Source: Castor canadensis (Eukaryota > Chordata > Mammalia > Rodentia > Castoridae). From it: 64,000 nucleotides of DNA. The translations under genes and the position numbers were made by a program. The DNA lies in contig NC_133397.1 in the NCBI RefSeq assembly GCF_047511655.1, positions 46,762,001 through 46,826,000 on the forward strand, written 5' to 3'. This document shows, in pieces, positions 9,821 to 18,799 of this stretch (within the stretch, counting starts at the first letter, position 1; each line of letters begins with the position of its first letter). Under the pieces are notes generated by a model. The model saw nothing but the letters and a program-made list of their open reading frames with translations. It searched no databases and was not told the DNA's origin.

Positions 9821-11066
9821 CTAACAACAGGTGTTGGCAAGGATGCGGGGAAAAAGGAACCCTCTTACACTGCTGGTGGAAATGCAAACTAGTACAACCA
9901 CTCTGGAAAAAAATCTGGAGGATTCTTAAAAATCTAAACATATCTACCATATGATCCAGCAATACCACTCTTGGGGATATACCCAAAAGAATGTGACACA
10001 GGTTACACCAGAGGCACTTGCACACCGTTTATTGCAGCACTATTCACAATAGCCAAGTTATGGAAACAGCCAAGATGCCTCACTATTGACGAATGGATTA
10101 AGAAAATGTGGTATTTATACACAATGGAATTTTATGCAGCCATGAAGAAGAATGAAATCTTGTCATTTGCAAGTAAATGGATGGAACTGGAGAACATCAT
10201 TCTGAGTGAGGTTAGCCTGGCCCAAAAGACCAAAAATTGTATGTTCTCCCTCATATGTGAACATTAAGTCAAGGGCAAACACAACAAGGGGATTGGACTT
10301 TGATCGCATGATAAAGCAAGAGCACACAAGGAAGGTATGAGGATAGGTAATGTCTGCAATAATGGCACCGATAGGTTTCAGTTCTTACTGCACCCTTAAG
10401 CTTCCGTTTCCCAAGGTCACGGTCCTGCCTCCCAGGGTCACAGTCCAGCCTCAAGTCTAGCTTGAACCCTCCTTCTGCCCCAACCTCCAATCAGCATGAA
10501 CCATAAGATCCTAACCAATCAGATCATACTGAGTCCCACTGAGGGGTATTTAAGCCCCTGCCCCTCTCTCCCTCTCTCTCTCTCTTGGCTCTCTCTGTTC
10601 TCTCCCTCTCCCACCCAGCAATAAAGAATCTCTTGGCCAGATCACTCCTCTCCATGTGGTCACTTTGGGGCCTATATTTCCTTACAGGTAAGACACCCAA
10701 AAAACTAGATAGCAGTTGTTGCCCTCAATGCAGAGAAACTAATGCAGATACTTTAAAGTGACAGAGGCCAACAGGAGAAGGAGAGCAGGAACTAGAGAAA
10801 AGGTTAGTTTGAGAAGAATTAATTTAGAAGGTAACACATGTGTACAGGAAAGCAATGCGAGTCAACTCCCTATATAGCTATCCTTATCTCAACTAGCAAT
10901 AACCCTTCCTATTATTGCTTATACTCTCTCTTCACCAAAATTAGAGATAAGGGCAAAATAGTTTCTGCCTGGTGGGGGGGGGGCACGGAGGGGGGTAAAG
11001 GAGGAGGCGGGGGTAAGGGGAGAAATGACCCAAACATTGTATGCACATATGAATAAAAGAAAAAAA
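9821..11066 (+). mobile_element. 5'-truncated L1, 3' UTR, inserted in an LTR; 13-bp TSD
   Basis: The L1 3' part is plain: 'atgcaaactagtacaaccac', 'atagccaagttatggaaaca', 'tgtatgttctccctcatatg', then a G-rich stretch at 10973-11020, 'ttgtatgcacatatgaataaa' and an A tail. The flanks AAATCCTACTTTA at 9808-9820 and 11067-11079 are identical. An ERV LTR (10351-10686) sits inside it. The same L1 family ends at 33738-33833 and 41355-41697. Confidence 0.93.
10351..10686 (+). mobile_element. Solitary ERV LTR (336 bp) inside an L1; 5-bp TSD
   Basis: It starts TGTCTGCAATAATGGCACCG and ends GGCCTATATTTCCTTACA. GGTAA flanks both ends (10346-10350 and 10687-10691). Two CCAAT boxes lie at about 10489-10520, the TATA-like GGGTATTTAAGCCCC at about 10545, a CT-rich leader follows, and the poly(A) signal is GCAATAAAGAATC at about 10618. 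The L1 text continues across it when it is removed. Confidence 0.95.
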
Positions 11067-11167
11067 AAATCCTACTTTATATCCCGGCTTTGGCTCATCA
11101 TTCAGCTGCCTCATGAGCCAGTTCTCTGGCCTATGAAGGCAAGGACCCTTGACATTGGCACGTAACA

Positions 11168-11382
11168 CAATCAACCCATTGGGAACTATATCTATGGCCC
11201 AGTAGAAATAACTGTGCAAGTCACAGAACTTTCCTAAGGGCTACTTCATTGCTAATGGATTTTTTTAACCAATACCTTGTAACATTGCAACATTTGTATG
11301 TAATTGTATGCAGTGGGCTCTTTCTTGGTTACTGTGTGATCATCTCTTATGTTTTTGTTATGTAATAAAAGTCTAGTCCTCA
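11168..11382. other. Short unassigned spacer
   Basis: AT-rich sequence between two solo LTRs. No feature recognised. Confidence 0.5.
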
Positions 11383-11745
11383 TGTGGCAGGAAGGCAGGG
11401 AGGGGGAAGGGAGATGAGAAACAATGAGGGAGATAATGAGAGATAATCAGTGCAACAGTGAAACAAAAACCCACCAGATTTGAGGAATGTCACATAGCAC
11501 CTGAGGTGAGACCAGAGAAGGGTCACCTTGCCCCAGAGGTTAAAATGGCCAATGACATAGTATGTGACCATATATGGGACAAGCTGCACCCCCCATTTCT
11601 GTAACCTGTTCTAAATGGTATATAAGGAAAGCCCCCTTGGTTCTCAGGGCTCAGCCTTTGGATGTAAATCCACTAAGTCACTGCCAGCCTGCTTAATAAA
11701 CTTGCTTTGGTGCCCCTTCTCTTTGGTCTGAGCCATCCTACAACA
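11383..11745 (+). mobile_element. Solitary class I ERV LTR (363 bp); 4-bp TSD
   Basis: It runs TGTGGCAGGAAGG ... CATCCTACAACA, with CTCA on both sides (11379-11382 and 11746-11749). A TATA box (GGTATATAAGGAAAG) is at about 11618 and the poly(A) signal CTTAATAAACTTGC at about 11691. Spacing of TATA, signal and end is normal for an LTR with U3, R and U5. Confidence 0.92.
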
Positions 11746-11749
11746 CTCA

Positions 11750-11846
11750 GGCTGGTAATACACCTCTATAATCTCAACACTCAGGAGGTAGAGGCAGGAG
11801 AATCATGAGTCTAGGGCCAGTCTGGAATACACAGGAAGACCCACAG
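11750..11846 (+). repeat. B1-like SINE fragment
   Basis: GGCTGGTAATACACCTCTAT followed by AGGAGGTAGAGGCAGGAGAA. The 5' and 3' ends are incomplete and there is no tail. Confidence 0.7.
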
Positions 11847-11904
11847 TCTGGACTATGTTAGAGGTCCGTGTTTGAGAGGATGGTCTTCTTCCAGCACACC
11901 TCTG

Positions 11905-12290
11905 TGTTGCTGGTGGGGTCTGTGATCAAAAGACTGCCAAATTCTTTGTGTCCTGCAGGAACATGGCAGGACATGTAGGTGTAAAGGGAATTTATTAAAA
12001 GTTAGGGAAGAGAAATACAAAGGGGAGCAGGGTGGAGTACAGGTGGCATCTGGAGGCTGAGGGAGCAAGATTCTCTTTTTTAGGTACTTTAAAAACTTAT
12101 CCCGATCTATGGGAAGGGCAGAACCGGGTGATTCCCATCCAATAATCAGTGAGTGGGGAGGTTCCTGGGCCAGGTGAAGGCAATCCCTGAGCCAGAGTGT
12201 GGTCAATCTGAAATGCAGTATTAAGTTTCTATGACTCCTGAACTTTCCCTAATTTTAGCCTGCCTCATGAGGACCAGGTATGGGCATCAC
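11905..12290 (-). mobile_element. LTR-like element (second copy of the 6579-7120 family)
   Basis: It begins TGTTGCTGGTGGGG on the plus strand and parallels 6579-6816 and 7060-7100 in order. A TTTATTAAAAG block near 11990 may hold the reverse-strand poly(A) signal. No TSD was found. Confidence 0.6.
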
Positions 12291-12410
12291 TGGAGCTTGT
12301 TAGAAATGCAGGACCTCAGCCTGCACCCCAGACCTACAGATTCTGACTCTGCTTTTGACAAGGACCCCAGACAAATTCATATGCATGCGACAGCCCCAGG
12401 AGCCTGGCTG
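12277..12410 (+). repeat. MER5A-like hAT remnant
   Basis: GCATCACTGGAGCTTGTTAG, AAATGCAGGACCTCAGCC and CACCCCAGACCTACAGATTC follow the MER5A order, ending near the ATTCATATGCATG block. The transition from the preceding LTR-like segment is not sharp. Confidence 0.75.
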
Positions 12411-12454
12411 TAATCAACTGTCCACACTTAGTCAAACTCATCATCCTAAAATAC

Positions 12455-12840
12455 TGCTTTGATCATGTCACTACAATTTTGAATGGCTCCGCATTGCTTT
12501 AGGAAGGTGTCAAAGTTTATGGCCTCAGTAAGATGGACACACTCTACTGCAATATCCTACACGCGGGTCCTGTTCCACCTGAGCTGGACTGCTGCATTAT
12601 TCTCAATATGCTGACCACATTCAGAACCTCACTGCATTTGCCTGCCTGGAATGTTCCTTCCCACTTCCCTATGTGTCTGCACTTCAAGAACCCAGCTCAG
12701 TTTCTTCATCTGAGGCTACTGTGACCACCCTATGCACACTGCTATTTCATTCTCTGAGTAACTAGCTGTCCCAGCGTCATTAAAAAAAAAAAAAAAATGT
12801 AGCTTCTCCCCACTCACAAGTGCCTATTACAGTACAGTGC
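12455..12840 (-). repeat. L2 (LINE-2) 3' end remnant
   Basis: Antisense L2 order on the plus strand: 'gatcatgtcactac', 'atggctccgcattgc', 'gtcaaagtttatggcc', 'ttgcctgcctggaatgttcc', 'ttcatctgaggctactgtgaccaccc'. The A run at 12781-12796 lies at its end. Confidence 0.75.
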
Positions 12841-13124
12841 ATATGCTAGATTTTTATTCATTTGTTGCACACTTACTTATGTTTTAATTGTTCTTAATTC
12901 AGAAGAAACTTCTTAATTTATGACTCTAATTTCTCTGACCTTGTGGGAGTTAGGGCCAAACAGGAAGAAAGTAGAAGCAATGGTTCATGCACTCCTATTT
13001 ATTCTCATCACATCCCATATGGGCAGAGTCACTTCAGTCACATTTTACTACTCATCAATAACCAGGGATGTTTTATATAAGTTAATGTTTTCTGTATGTG
13101 AAGGTTCTAGTCTCTGTCTTACTA

Positions 13125-13410
13125 CATTTGTTCTGCTACAACAAAACACCACAGCCTGGATAATTTATAAACAATAGAAATTTATTTCTCATAGTTCTTA
13201 AGGCTGAGAAGTCCAAGATCAAAATACTGGCTCTCAGCCTGCTTGCTGGGTCCTCATGTGGTGGAAGAGGCAGAAAAGGCCAAAGGGAATGCATACTGTG
13301 TCCTCATGAGGAGAAAACATGAGGCCTTTGTCTTTCTGAGCCTGGCTTACATGGTGTCCTCCAATTGCATCCATTTACCTTCAAGCCACATCTTTATTCC
13401 TTATGGATGA
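13125..13410 (-). mobile_element. MaLR (ERVL-MaLR, MLT1-like) LTR, first part
   Basis: The plus strand shows the reverse of an MLT1-type LTR: 'tacaacaaaacaccacagcctg', 'aatttatttctcatagttctt', 'gaagtccaagatcaaaatac', 'gggtcctcatgtggtgg'. The element resumes at 14336 after an L1 insertion. Confidence 0.75.
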
Positions 13411-14335
13411 GTAAAACCCCATTGTGTATATGTACCACATTTTCTTGATCCATTCATCAATTGTAGGCACCTGGGTTATTTCCATAGCTTGGCTATTGTG
13501 AATAGTGCTGTGATGAAGATCAGTGTACAGGTGTCTGTATTGTATCCTGACTTATATTCTTTTTCCACAAGATAAACATATACACAAAAACAAAAATGAT
13601 TATGTGCAAACTAATATGTGGAACGTGTTTGTAACAGTGGAACTATTGTGTGAAACTTGGGGAAAGAGGGAAAGGAAAAGAGAGTGATAGAGCATCAGTA
13701 ATATTGTTAAACATGGAGTCTTTGCTCCCATTTCCTGTGTGGGGAAGAGGAAATGTCTCTCTCTCTTTTTCTCTCTCCCCCCACTTGTCTATACTTTATC
13801 CTATTATGCTAAAATAAATCCTTGCTAAAACTTTCAAAAAGGAAAAAAAAAAGCATAAAACATAACATCTGTGAAGGTAGAGGATGTAAGGATATGTATT
13901 GATAGCTGTTGAAAAATGGGGGGTGGGAGGTAAAGGGGTAAAGGATGTAATGGAAGGGGTTGAACAGATCAAAGTAAAATATACCCATAGTGGGGTATAT
14001 TGAGAAACCACTTTGAACATCAAGTTAAATATTAATACGGAAAGACAGGACTGTAAAATAGGTTCAGTGTGTGTGTGCAGGGAGGTATACTAGTGGGAGG
14101 GGGGAGGGTATATGAAGGAGATTAAGTTGAGGGAATATGGTTGATGGACTTCATATACTTACATGAGATAGAACAAAGAAACCTTATTTTAAGTGGGGCA
14201 AGGAGGGGGTTGGGGGGAGAGACAATGGGGGTGATCTAACTAATGTACAATATAAGCCTAATCTGAATTGTCACCATGATCCCCCCCCTTGTATAACAAA
14301 TATATTCAAATAAAAATTTATAATAAAAAAAAGAA
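13411..14335 (+). mobile_element. L1 3' end with inverted 5' part, inside a MaLR LTR
   Basis: The first ~140 bp (13411-13550) are the reverse complement of an L1 stretch that is in sense at about 10055-10130 (compare 'atgtaccacattttcttgatcc' with 'aagaaaatgtggtat'). From about 13830 the sequence is a sense L1 3' UTR with G-rich runs, and it ends in 'ttcaaataaaaatttataat' and A's. This is the shape left by twin priming. Part of 13560-13830 is unassigned. Confidence 0.65.
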
Positions 14336-14490
14336 GAGCAAAAAAGAGTAAGCCCACTCCTTCAAGCCCTTTACAAGGTCCCCATCTCCCTCAGGACTTA
14401 ATCACCTCCTGAGGCCTCACCTCCTAATACAGTCACATTGGCTGTTATGTTTTCAATATGTGAATTTTGGGGGAAACTTTCAAATCGTAG
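14336..14490 (-). mobile_element. MaLR (MLT1-like) LTR, second part
   Basis: 'ggacttaatcacctcctgag', 'gcctcacctcctaatacagt', 'cacattggctgttatg' and 'caatatgtgaattttggggg' are the reverse of the MLT1 5' region. They complete the LTR begun at 13125. Confidence 0.75.
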
Positions 14491-14511
14491 CAATTTTTCT
14501 CTCTCTCCTGT

Positions 14512-14578
14512 TTTTGTTTTTGAGACAGGATCCTGCTATGTAACCACAGGGTGGTCTGGAACTCATACAACCATCTCT
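14512..14578 (-). repeat. B1-like SINE fragment
   Basis: TTTTGAGACAGGATCCTGCT then GGTGGTCTGGAACTC. This is the antisense 3' part of a B1-like monomer only. Confidence 0.65.
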
Positions 14579-14595
14579 TCAAAAATATTTCTTAC

Positions 14596-14824
14596 TGTCA
14601 CTAGTGGCTCACGCCTGAAATCCTAGCTACTTAGGAGACAGAGATCAAGAGGATCAATGTTTAAAGCCAGCCCCAGGCAAATAGCTCTCAAGACCCTGTC
14701 TTGAAACTACCCAACAATAAAAGATAGGGCTGGCGGAATGACTCAAGTGGTAGAAGGACCTCCCTAGCAAGTATGAGGCCCTAAGTTCAAAACCACAGTA
14801 CCACAAAACAAACAAACAAACAAA
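14596..14824 (+). repeat. Dimeric B1-like/ID SINE (type A)
   Basis: Complete dimer, with a linker of 'aaactacccaacaataaaag' type, an ID half with AAGTGGTAGAAGGACC, and a CAAA-repeat tail. Confidence 0.92.
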
Positions 14825-15117
14825 AGCCAGTTTCTCAGAGGTGGTGGGGTTAAGAGAACATAACAAAAGGGGGACTTGTTCAAAGTACCCCGTATGCATC
14901 TATGGAAGTGTCCCCATGAAACCCCTTGTACTATTAGTGTAGCTAATAAAAATCTTTCTAAAATGTTGCAATTGATGGTATACCTAATACACAGACACAG
15001 TTTAGGAGTCAATTGCTACTTATGAAAATAATATTCCTCCACATCCCCAACTTACACAACTGTTACTTTAGGTAATTACTCATTAACTGAACTATGGCCT
15101 GTGGTCCAAATGTTTTT

Positions 15118-15254
15118 CACAAACTGCTTTTTTGTTGTTTATTTGTTTTGAGACAGGGTCTTGCTGTATATTACAGGCTGGTGTCAAACTTGCTACCCTC
15201 TTGCCTCAGCCTCTTGAGTACTCAATTGTAGCTGTGTATCATCATGCCTAGCTC
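15118..15254 (-). repeat. B1-like SINE monomer
   Basis: Antisense monomer: TTTTGAGACAGGGTCTTGCT, GCCTCAGCCTCTTGAGTA, CATGCCTAGC, with a T-rich reverse tail in front. Confidence 0.85.
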
Positions 15255-15325
15255 ACAAACTCATTTTGTAAATAAAATTATGTTGTAATTCAGCTAAGGC
15301 ATTCGAGTATTTTCTATTTGACATT

Positions 15326-15400
15326 TTTTATTTTGGCAGCACTGGGGTTTGAACTCAGGGCCTCACACTTGCTAGCACTTGAGTCACTCTGCAGCCCTTG
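15326..15400 (-). repeat. ID-like SINE monomer with internal deletion
   Basis: GGGTTTGAACTCAGGGCCTC and TTGCTAGCACTTGAGTCACT are present, but the stretch GGCAGGTGCTCTACC is deleted. Confidence 0.85.
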
Positions 15401-16220
15401 GGTGTTTTCTGTGGCTGCTTTTATACCACAGTAGCAGAGAAGATTAGTTGTAGGAGAATCTGTGTGATCCACAAAGCCTAGAATATTTACCTCTGACCCT
15501 TTACAGGAAGTTTACTGATAATAAACTGAAATAGTCTTGAAGTTCTTATTTCGTTTTTAATTTTTAGACACATGGACATTTTTCTGAATAGCATTTATGA
15601 TAGCAAATTTTAATTTGTTAAGGTGAACTTGACTTTTCAGGAATGCCAAGAGTCATTGAGTTAAAGAATGGTCAATAAGTTGCATGATCACATGTTCTGA
15701 TCTCGTTTTGTTAAGAATAAAATGTGTATGTAACATAACCGCCCTGGTTTTATTAGGAGGTTCATAAACAGTCCATTGCACACCGAAGTGGAATTCCCAG
15801 AAATGCTGAAGCAATGGTAGATTGTTGAAATAAACATAACTTATTGCCCATTCTACCTTCTTTTAAAATTGATCCTGAACAAAAATGTCTACATGAGTCC
15901 AAACAACTGGACAAAAGGTGGACATTGTTAGAATCACAAAGTAAAAAAGAAGTTGTTTGATGGAGCCTTGTATCTCACAACCAGGTTGCATTGGAGTTAA
16001 ACACACGATCCTAAATTTAGCTAAACCATCTGAGCAACTTTTAATAAACAGTGAGAACAGACTGTTCTGTGCAGACAGTCACATTTTAAGTACTCAGACA
16101 ACATAAATACTTTAGCCATTGTTGCACCAGTGAGCAAAGTGAAAAATAAAAGACTGACCCCTAGAGAAATGACCACCATCTTGTGGGTGGAATTACTGAG
16201 CTGGCTTCTTCCCATCATTG
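15401..16220. other. No recognised feature
   Basis: Unassigned AT-rich sequence with no open frame beyond 79 codons and no nameable repeat. Confidence 0.5.
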
Positions 16221-16224
16221 TCTG

Positions 16225-16445
16225 TTCTGAAAAACTTCCAAACTTACGGGACAGTTGCAAGCGTAATCCAACTCACCTTCTGTTCATCCTGACTCACTAG
16301 TTTTGAACATCTTGTCACATTTACTCCTCCCCCTTCCCTTCCTCCCTCTGTTCTTTTCTTCTTTTTCTTTTGCTGAGTCATTTGAGAATGAGTTACAGAC
16401 ATCATGACATCTTACCTCTGACTGTTCAGGACGTGCTACCCTGAA
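16225..16445. repeat. Ancient L1 (L1M-type) UTR-like fragment
   Basis: 'gggacagttgcaagcg', then 'gaatgagttacagacatcatgac' resemble the cassette found next to old L1M 3' ends. Orientation was not determined. Confidence 0.4.
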
Positions 16446-17040
16446 ATATGCTGCCTTGACAGCTTAATATTTTAAGCTAAAGAAATTTGAGCAGTGGCAT
16501 GTGCTAGAAGGACTCTCTGGCCTGCCCTTGAAGCAGAACATAAGATCCTCATGTGAGAGATCCTTCCTTAAACCCAGGGGAAAGGCCATCCTTATCCGTG
16601 AAGATGGAGGGGCACCCTCCAAGAGGAATCCGAACGACAGCCTTGCTAAGCTCCCCTGACACACAACAATGACAACTCTTTCTTATATGCCTTTTGCCCT
16701 GTCATATTTTTCCACAAGTTCCTACTCTTCATCATATGTATGTGATAAAGAATAAAAACTCAGGCTCATCTGTTTCCTCAGTTCTTTTCCTTATGAAAAG
16801 TTCTGTGTCATACAAAATTTATATTGAATAAATTTGTATGCTTTTTTTCTTGTTCATCTATCTTTTGTTTCAAAGAACCAGCTTAGATCAAAAAGGATTG
16901 AAGACAAAACATATTTTTCTCCTCTGTACCCTTTCCATTACAGAACACAACCTAATCTGCGGCCATTTCAGAGTTTTTATCCATTTCTAAGACTGCTTTA
17001 TCGTCACTGCTATTTTTGTTATTGATGTTTTCATTTTACA
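16446..17040. other. No recognised feature
   Basis: Unassigned; AT-rich after 16670. Confidence 0.5.
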
Positions 17041-17044
17041 TTTT

Positions 17045-17375
17045 GTGGAATATGATTATGAACATGTATTTTGTTATTCTAGAGTTCCTAGGAGTAGAAT
17101 TGCTGGATTATGTGGAAAGTGTATGTCTTAAATTTATAAGAAATTGACACTCTGTTTTCCAGAGCGATTGTATTGGTTTTCATTTGCACAATCAATGAGA
17201 ATTTTAGTTACTCTATCCTTACAAACTAGAATTTGGCAGTCATTTGCATTTTGACCATTCTAGATTGTATGTAGTGGTATTGCATTGTGATTGAGTTCCC
17301 ATTTGTCTAAGGACTAAAGATGTTGAGTATCCTTTCATAAGCTTAATGAATTTATACTTTGTATCTATGCATCAC
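17045..17375 (-). repeat. Ancient L1 ORF2/3' remnant
   Basis: Antisense L1 order: 'aggagtagaattgctggatt', 'ccagagcgattgtat', 'catttgcacaatcaatgaga', 'attgcattgtgattgagttc', 'gatgttgagtatcctttcat'. Strongly diverged, so an old copy. Confidence 0.7.
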
Positions 17376-17429
17376 TTTTTTTTGGCACAACCTATATTCA
17401 AATGTTTTGCCTAATTTGGGGGGGAATAA

Positions 17430-17552
17430 ACTTTTTTTTTTAAGATAGGGTCTTGCTAAATAGACCAGGCTGGCCTCAGACTTGTAATCCTTATGCCTCA
17501 GCCTCCTGAGTAGATGGAATTACAGGTGTGCCCAACCATTCCAGGCTTGAAT
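17430..17552 (-). repeat. B1-like SINE monomer
   Basis: TTTTTTTTAAGATAGGGTCT then CCAGGCTGGCCTCAGACTTG and CAGCCTCCTGAGTAGATGG, all antisense. Confidence 0.88.
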
Positions 17553-17575
17553 AAACTTGTTATTTAAGGACAGCT

Positions 17576-17680
17576 TTGTGGGTGGGGAGATGTAACTCAG
17601 TAGCAGAACAGTTGTGTAGCATGCACAGGGCCCTGGATTTGATCCTCAGCACTGCAAAAATAACACAATAAAGAAATCTA
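17576..17680 (+). repeat. ID-like SINE monomer
   Basis: GAGATGTAACTCAGTAGCAG, then CCTGGATTTGATCCTCAGCA and an A/C-rich tail. Confidence 0.85.
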
Positions 17681-17687
17681 ATTTTTC

Positions 17688-17911
17688 AGGGAGCTTGTGG
17701 CTCATGCCTGTAATCCCAGCTACTCAGGAAACAGACATCAGGAGGATCATGGTTCGAAGGCCAGACCTGAGCAAATAGTTCTTGAGACACTGTGTCAAAA
17801 AAACCCACCACAAAAAAAGGGCTGGTGAAGTGACTCAAGAGGTAGAGCACCTGCCTAGCAAGCATGAGGTCCTGAATTCAAACCTAAGTGCCATCAAAAA
17901 AAAAAATAATA
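17688..17911 (+). repeat. Dimeric B1-like/ID SINE (type A)
   Basis: Complete dimer with linker 'aaaaaaacccaccacaaa', an ID half with AGCACCTGCCTAGCAAGCAT, and a tail ending in AAT repeats. Confidence 0.93.
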
Positions 17912-17939
17912 ATAACTTGGGATGCATAAGAATAGCAAA

Positions 17940-18085
17940 TTTGAGGCCAGCCTGAGCTATATAGCAAGACCCTGTCTAAAAAAAGAAAGTTCATGGCTGG
18001 AGGTATGGCTCAGTGGTAGAGTGCTTGCCTCACATATGCAAAGCCCTAGATTTGGTCCCCAGCACAGGGGTGGGGGGAGCAGGAG
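17940..18085 (+). repeat. B1-like fragment plus ID-like monomer
   Basis: TTTGAGGCCAGCCTGAGCTA is the 3' part of a B1-like unit. It is followed at 17994 by an ID body (GGTATGGCTCAGTGGTAGAG ... GATTTGGTCCCCAGCAC). This could be a different dimer type or two adjacent insertions. Confidence 0.8.
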
Positions 18086-18099
18086 GGACAGTTTACAGG

Positions 18100-18200
18100 A
18101 AAAAATTTCAAAGATAGTTCAGAGTTCCCATGTATTCTTCACATAGTCCCCCATCATTAACATTCACATTCTTGGGGCTCGGAACATGATCCACAAAATA
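18100..18200. repeat. Ancient L1 (L1M-type) UTR-like fragment
   Basis: 'agttcagagttcccatgtat' and 'cccccatcattaacattcac' resemble the same old L1-linked cassette as at 16225. Confidence 0.35.
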
Positions 18201-18439
18201 ATAGCATTTTGAAAATTGAGAAAACAGCAGAAGCAGGCAGAGCACTCTGACCTTCTCTTGGGCCTTTCTTCCCTAAGTAGGCCAAAGAAACTAGAATTGC
18301 TGTCTCCATTTTTCCATCCTGAAACAGGCCATAAAAAACTAAGAAGTCACTCTCTGATCTTCATCCTCCTCTGCCCTGAAACCCTCATGTGATGGGCATT
18401 CTGCCCTCCTCATAGAGGGACCTAGTCCTGCACACGTGA

Positions 18440-18576
18440 TTTTCCCTTTTCCCCTTTCCTTCTTCTTTCTTCCTTCTTCCTCCTCCTTTCTTCTTCTTCC
18501 TCCTCCTTCCTTCTTCTTCCTTCTTCTTCCTCCTCCTTCCTTCTTCTTCCTTCTTCTTCCTCCTTCCTTCTTCTTT

Positions 18577-18640
<64 letters not shown>

Positions 18641-18686
18641 CCTTCCTTCCTTCCTTCCTTTTTTTTTCTTCCTTTCCTTTCTCTTT
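18440..18686. repeat. 247-nt uninterrupted homopyrimidine tract
   Basis: Every base from 18440 to 18686 on the plus strand is C or T. It contains TTCC, TTCTTCC and TCC sub-repeats, then a CT run at 18580-18638, then TTCC again. Several sub-repeats are mirror-symmetric. It also explains the Lys/Glu/Arg-rich and Phe/Leu/Ser-rich open frames here. Confidence 0.97.
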
Positions 18687-18793
18687 GAGACAGAGTCTTG
18701 CTATGTAACCCACATTGATCTGGAATTCGTGATCCTCCTACCCCAGTCTTCTATACGCTGGAAATCCAGGCATGCCCTACCATATCCACCTTA
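18687..18793 (-). repeat. B1-like SINE monomer
   Basis: GAGACAGAGTCTTGCTATGT, then GATCCTCCTACCCCAGTCTT and CAGGCATGCCC. The pyrimidine tract lies where its reversed A-rich tail would be, so the tract may have grown from that tail. Confidence 0.8.
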
Positions 18794-18799
18794 ACAAAT

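Larger units (their letters stand above)
9453..11167 (+). mobile_element. Solitary class I ERV LTR split by an L1; 4-bp TSD
   Basis: It starts TGTTGGGTCTGG and ends GGCACGTAACA. CAAT flanks it on both sides (9449-9452 and 11168-11171). The poly(A) signal CCTAATAAATCC is at 9801-9812. Without the L1 insertion the LTR is about 456 bp (9453-9820 plus 11080-11167). The 4-bp duplication fits a gammaretrovirus-like (class I) integrase. Confidence 0.85.

Noticed and set aside
12920-13177. 85-codon plus-strand frame with hydrophobic segments
   Set aside because: It extends into the MaLR LTR at 13125 and has no start context or homologous motif I recognise.
18339-18713. 124-codon Lys/Glu/Arg-rich frame and 90-codon Phe/Leu/Ser frame on the other strand
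   Set aside because: Both are translations of the pyrimidine tract.
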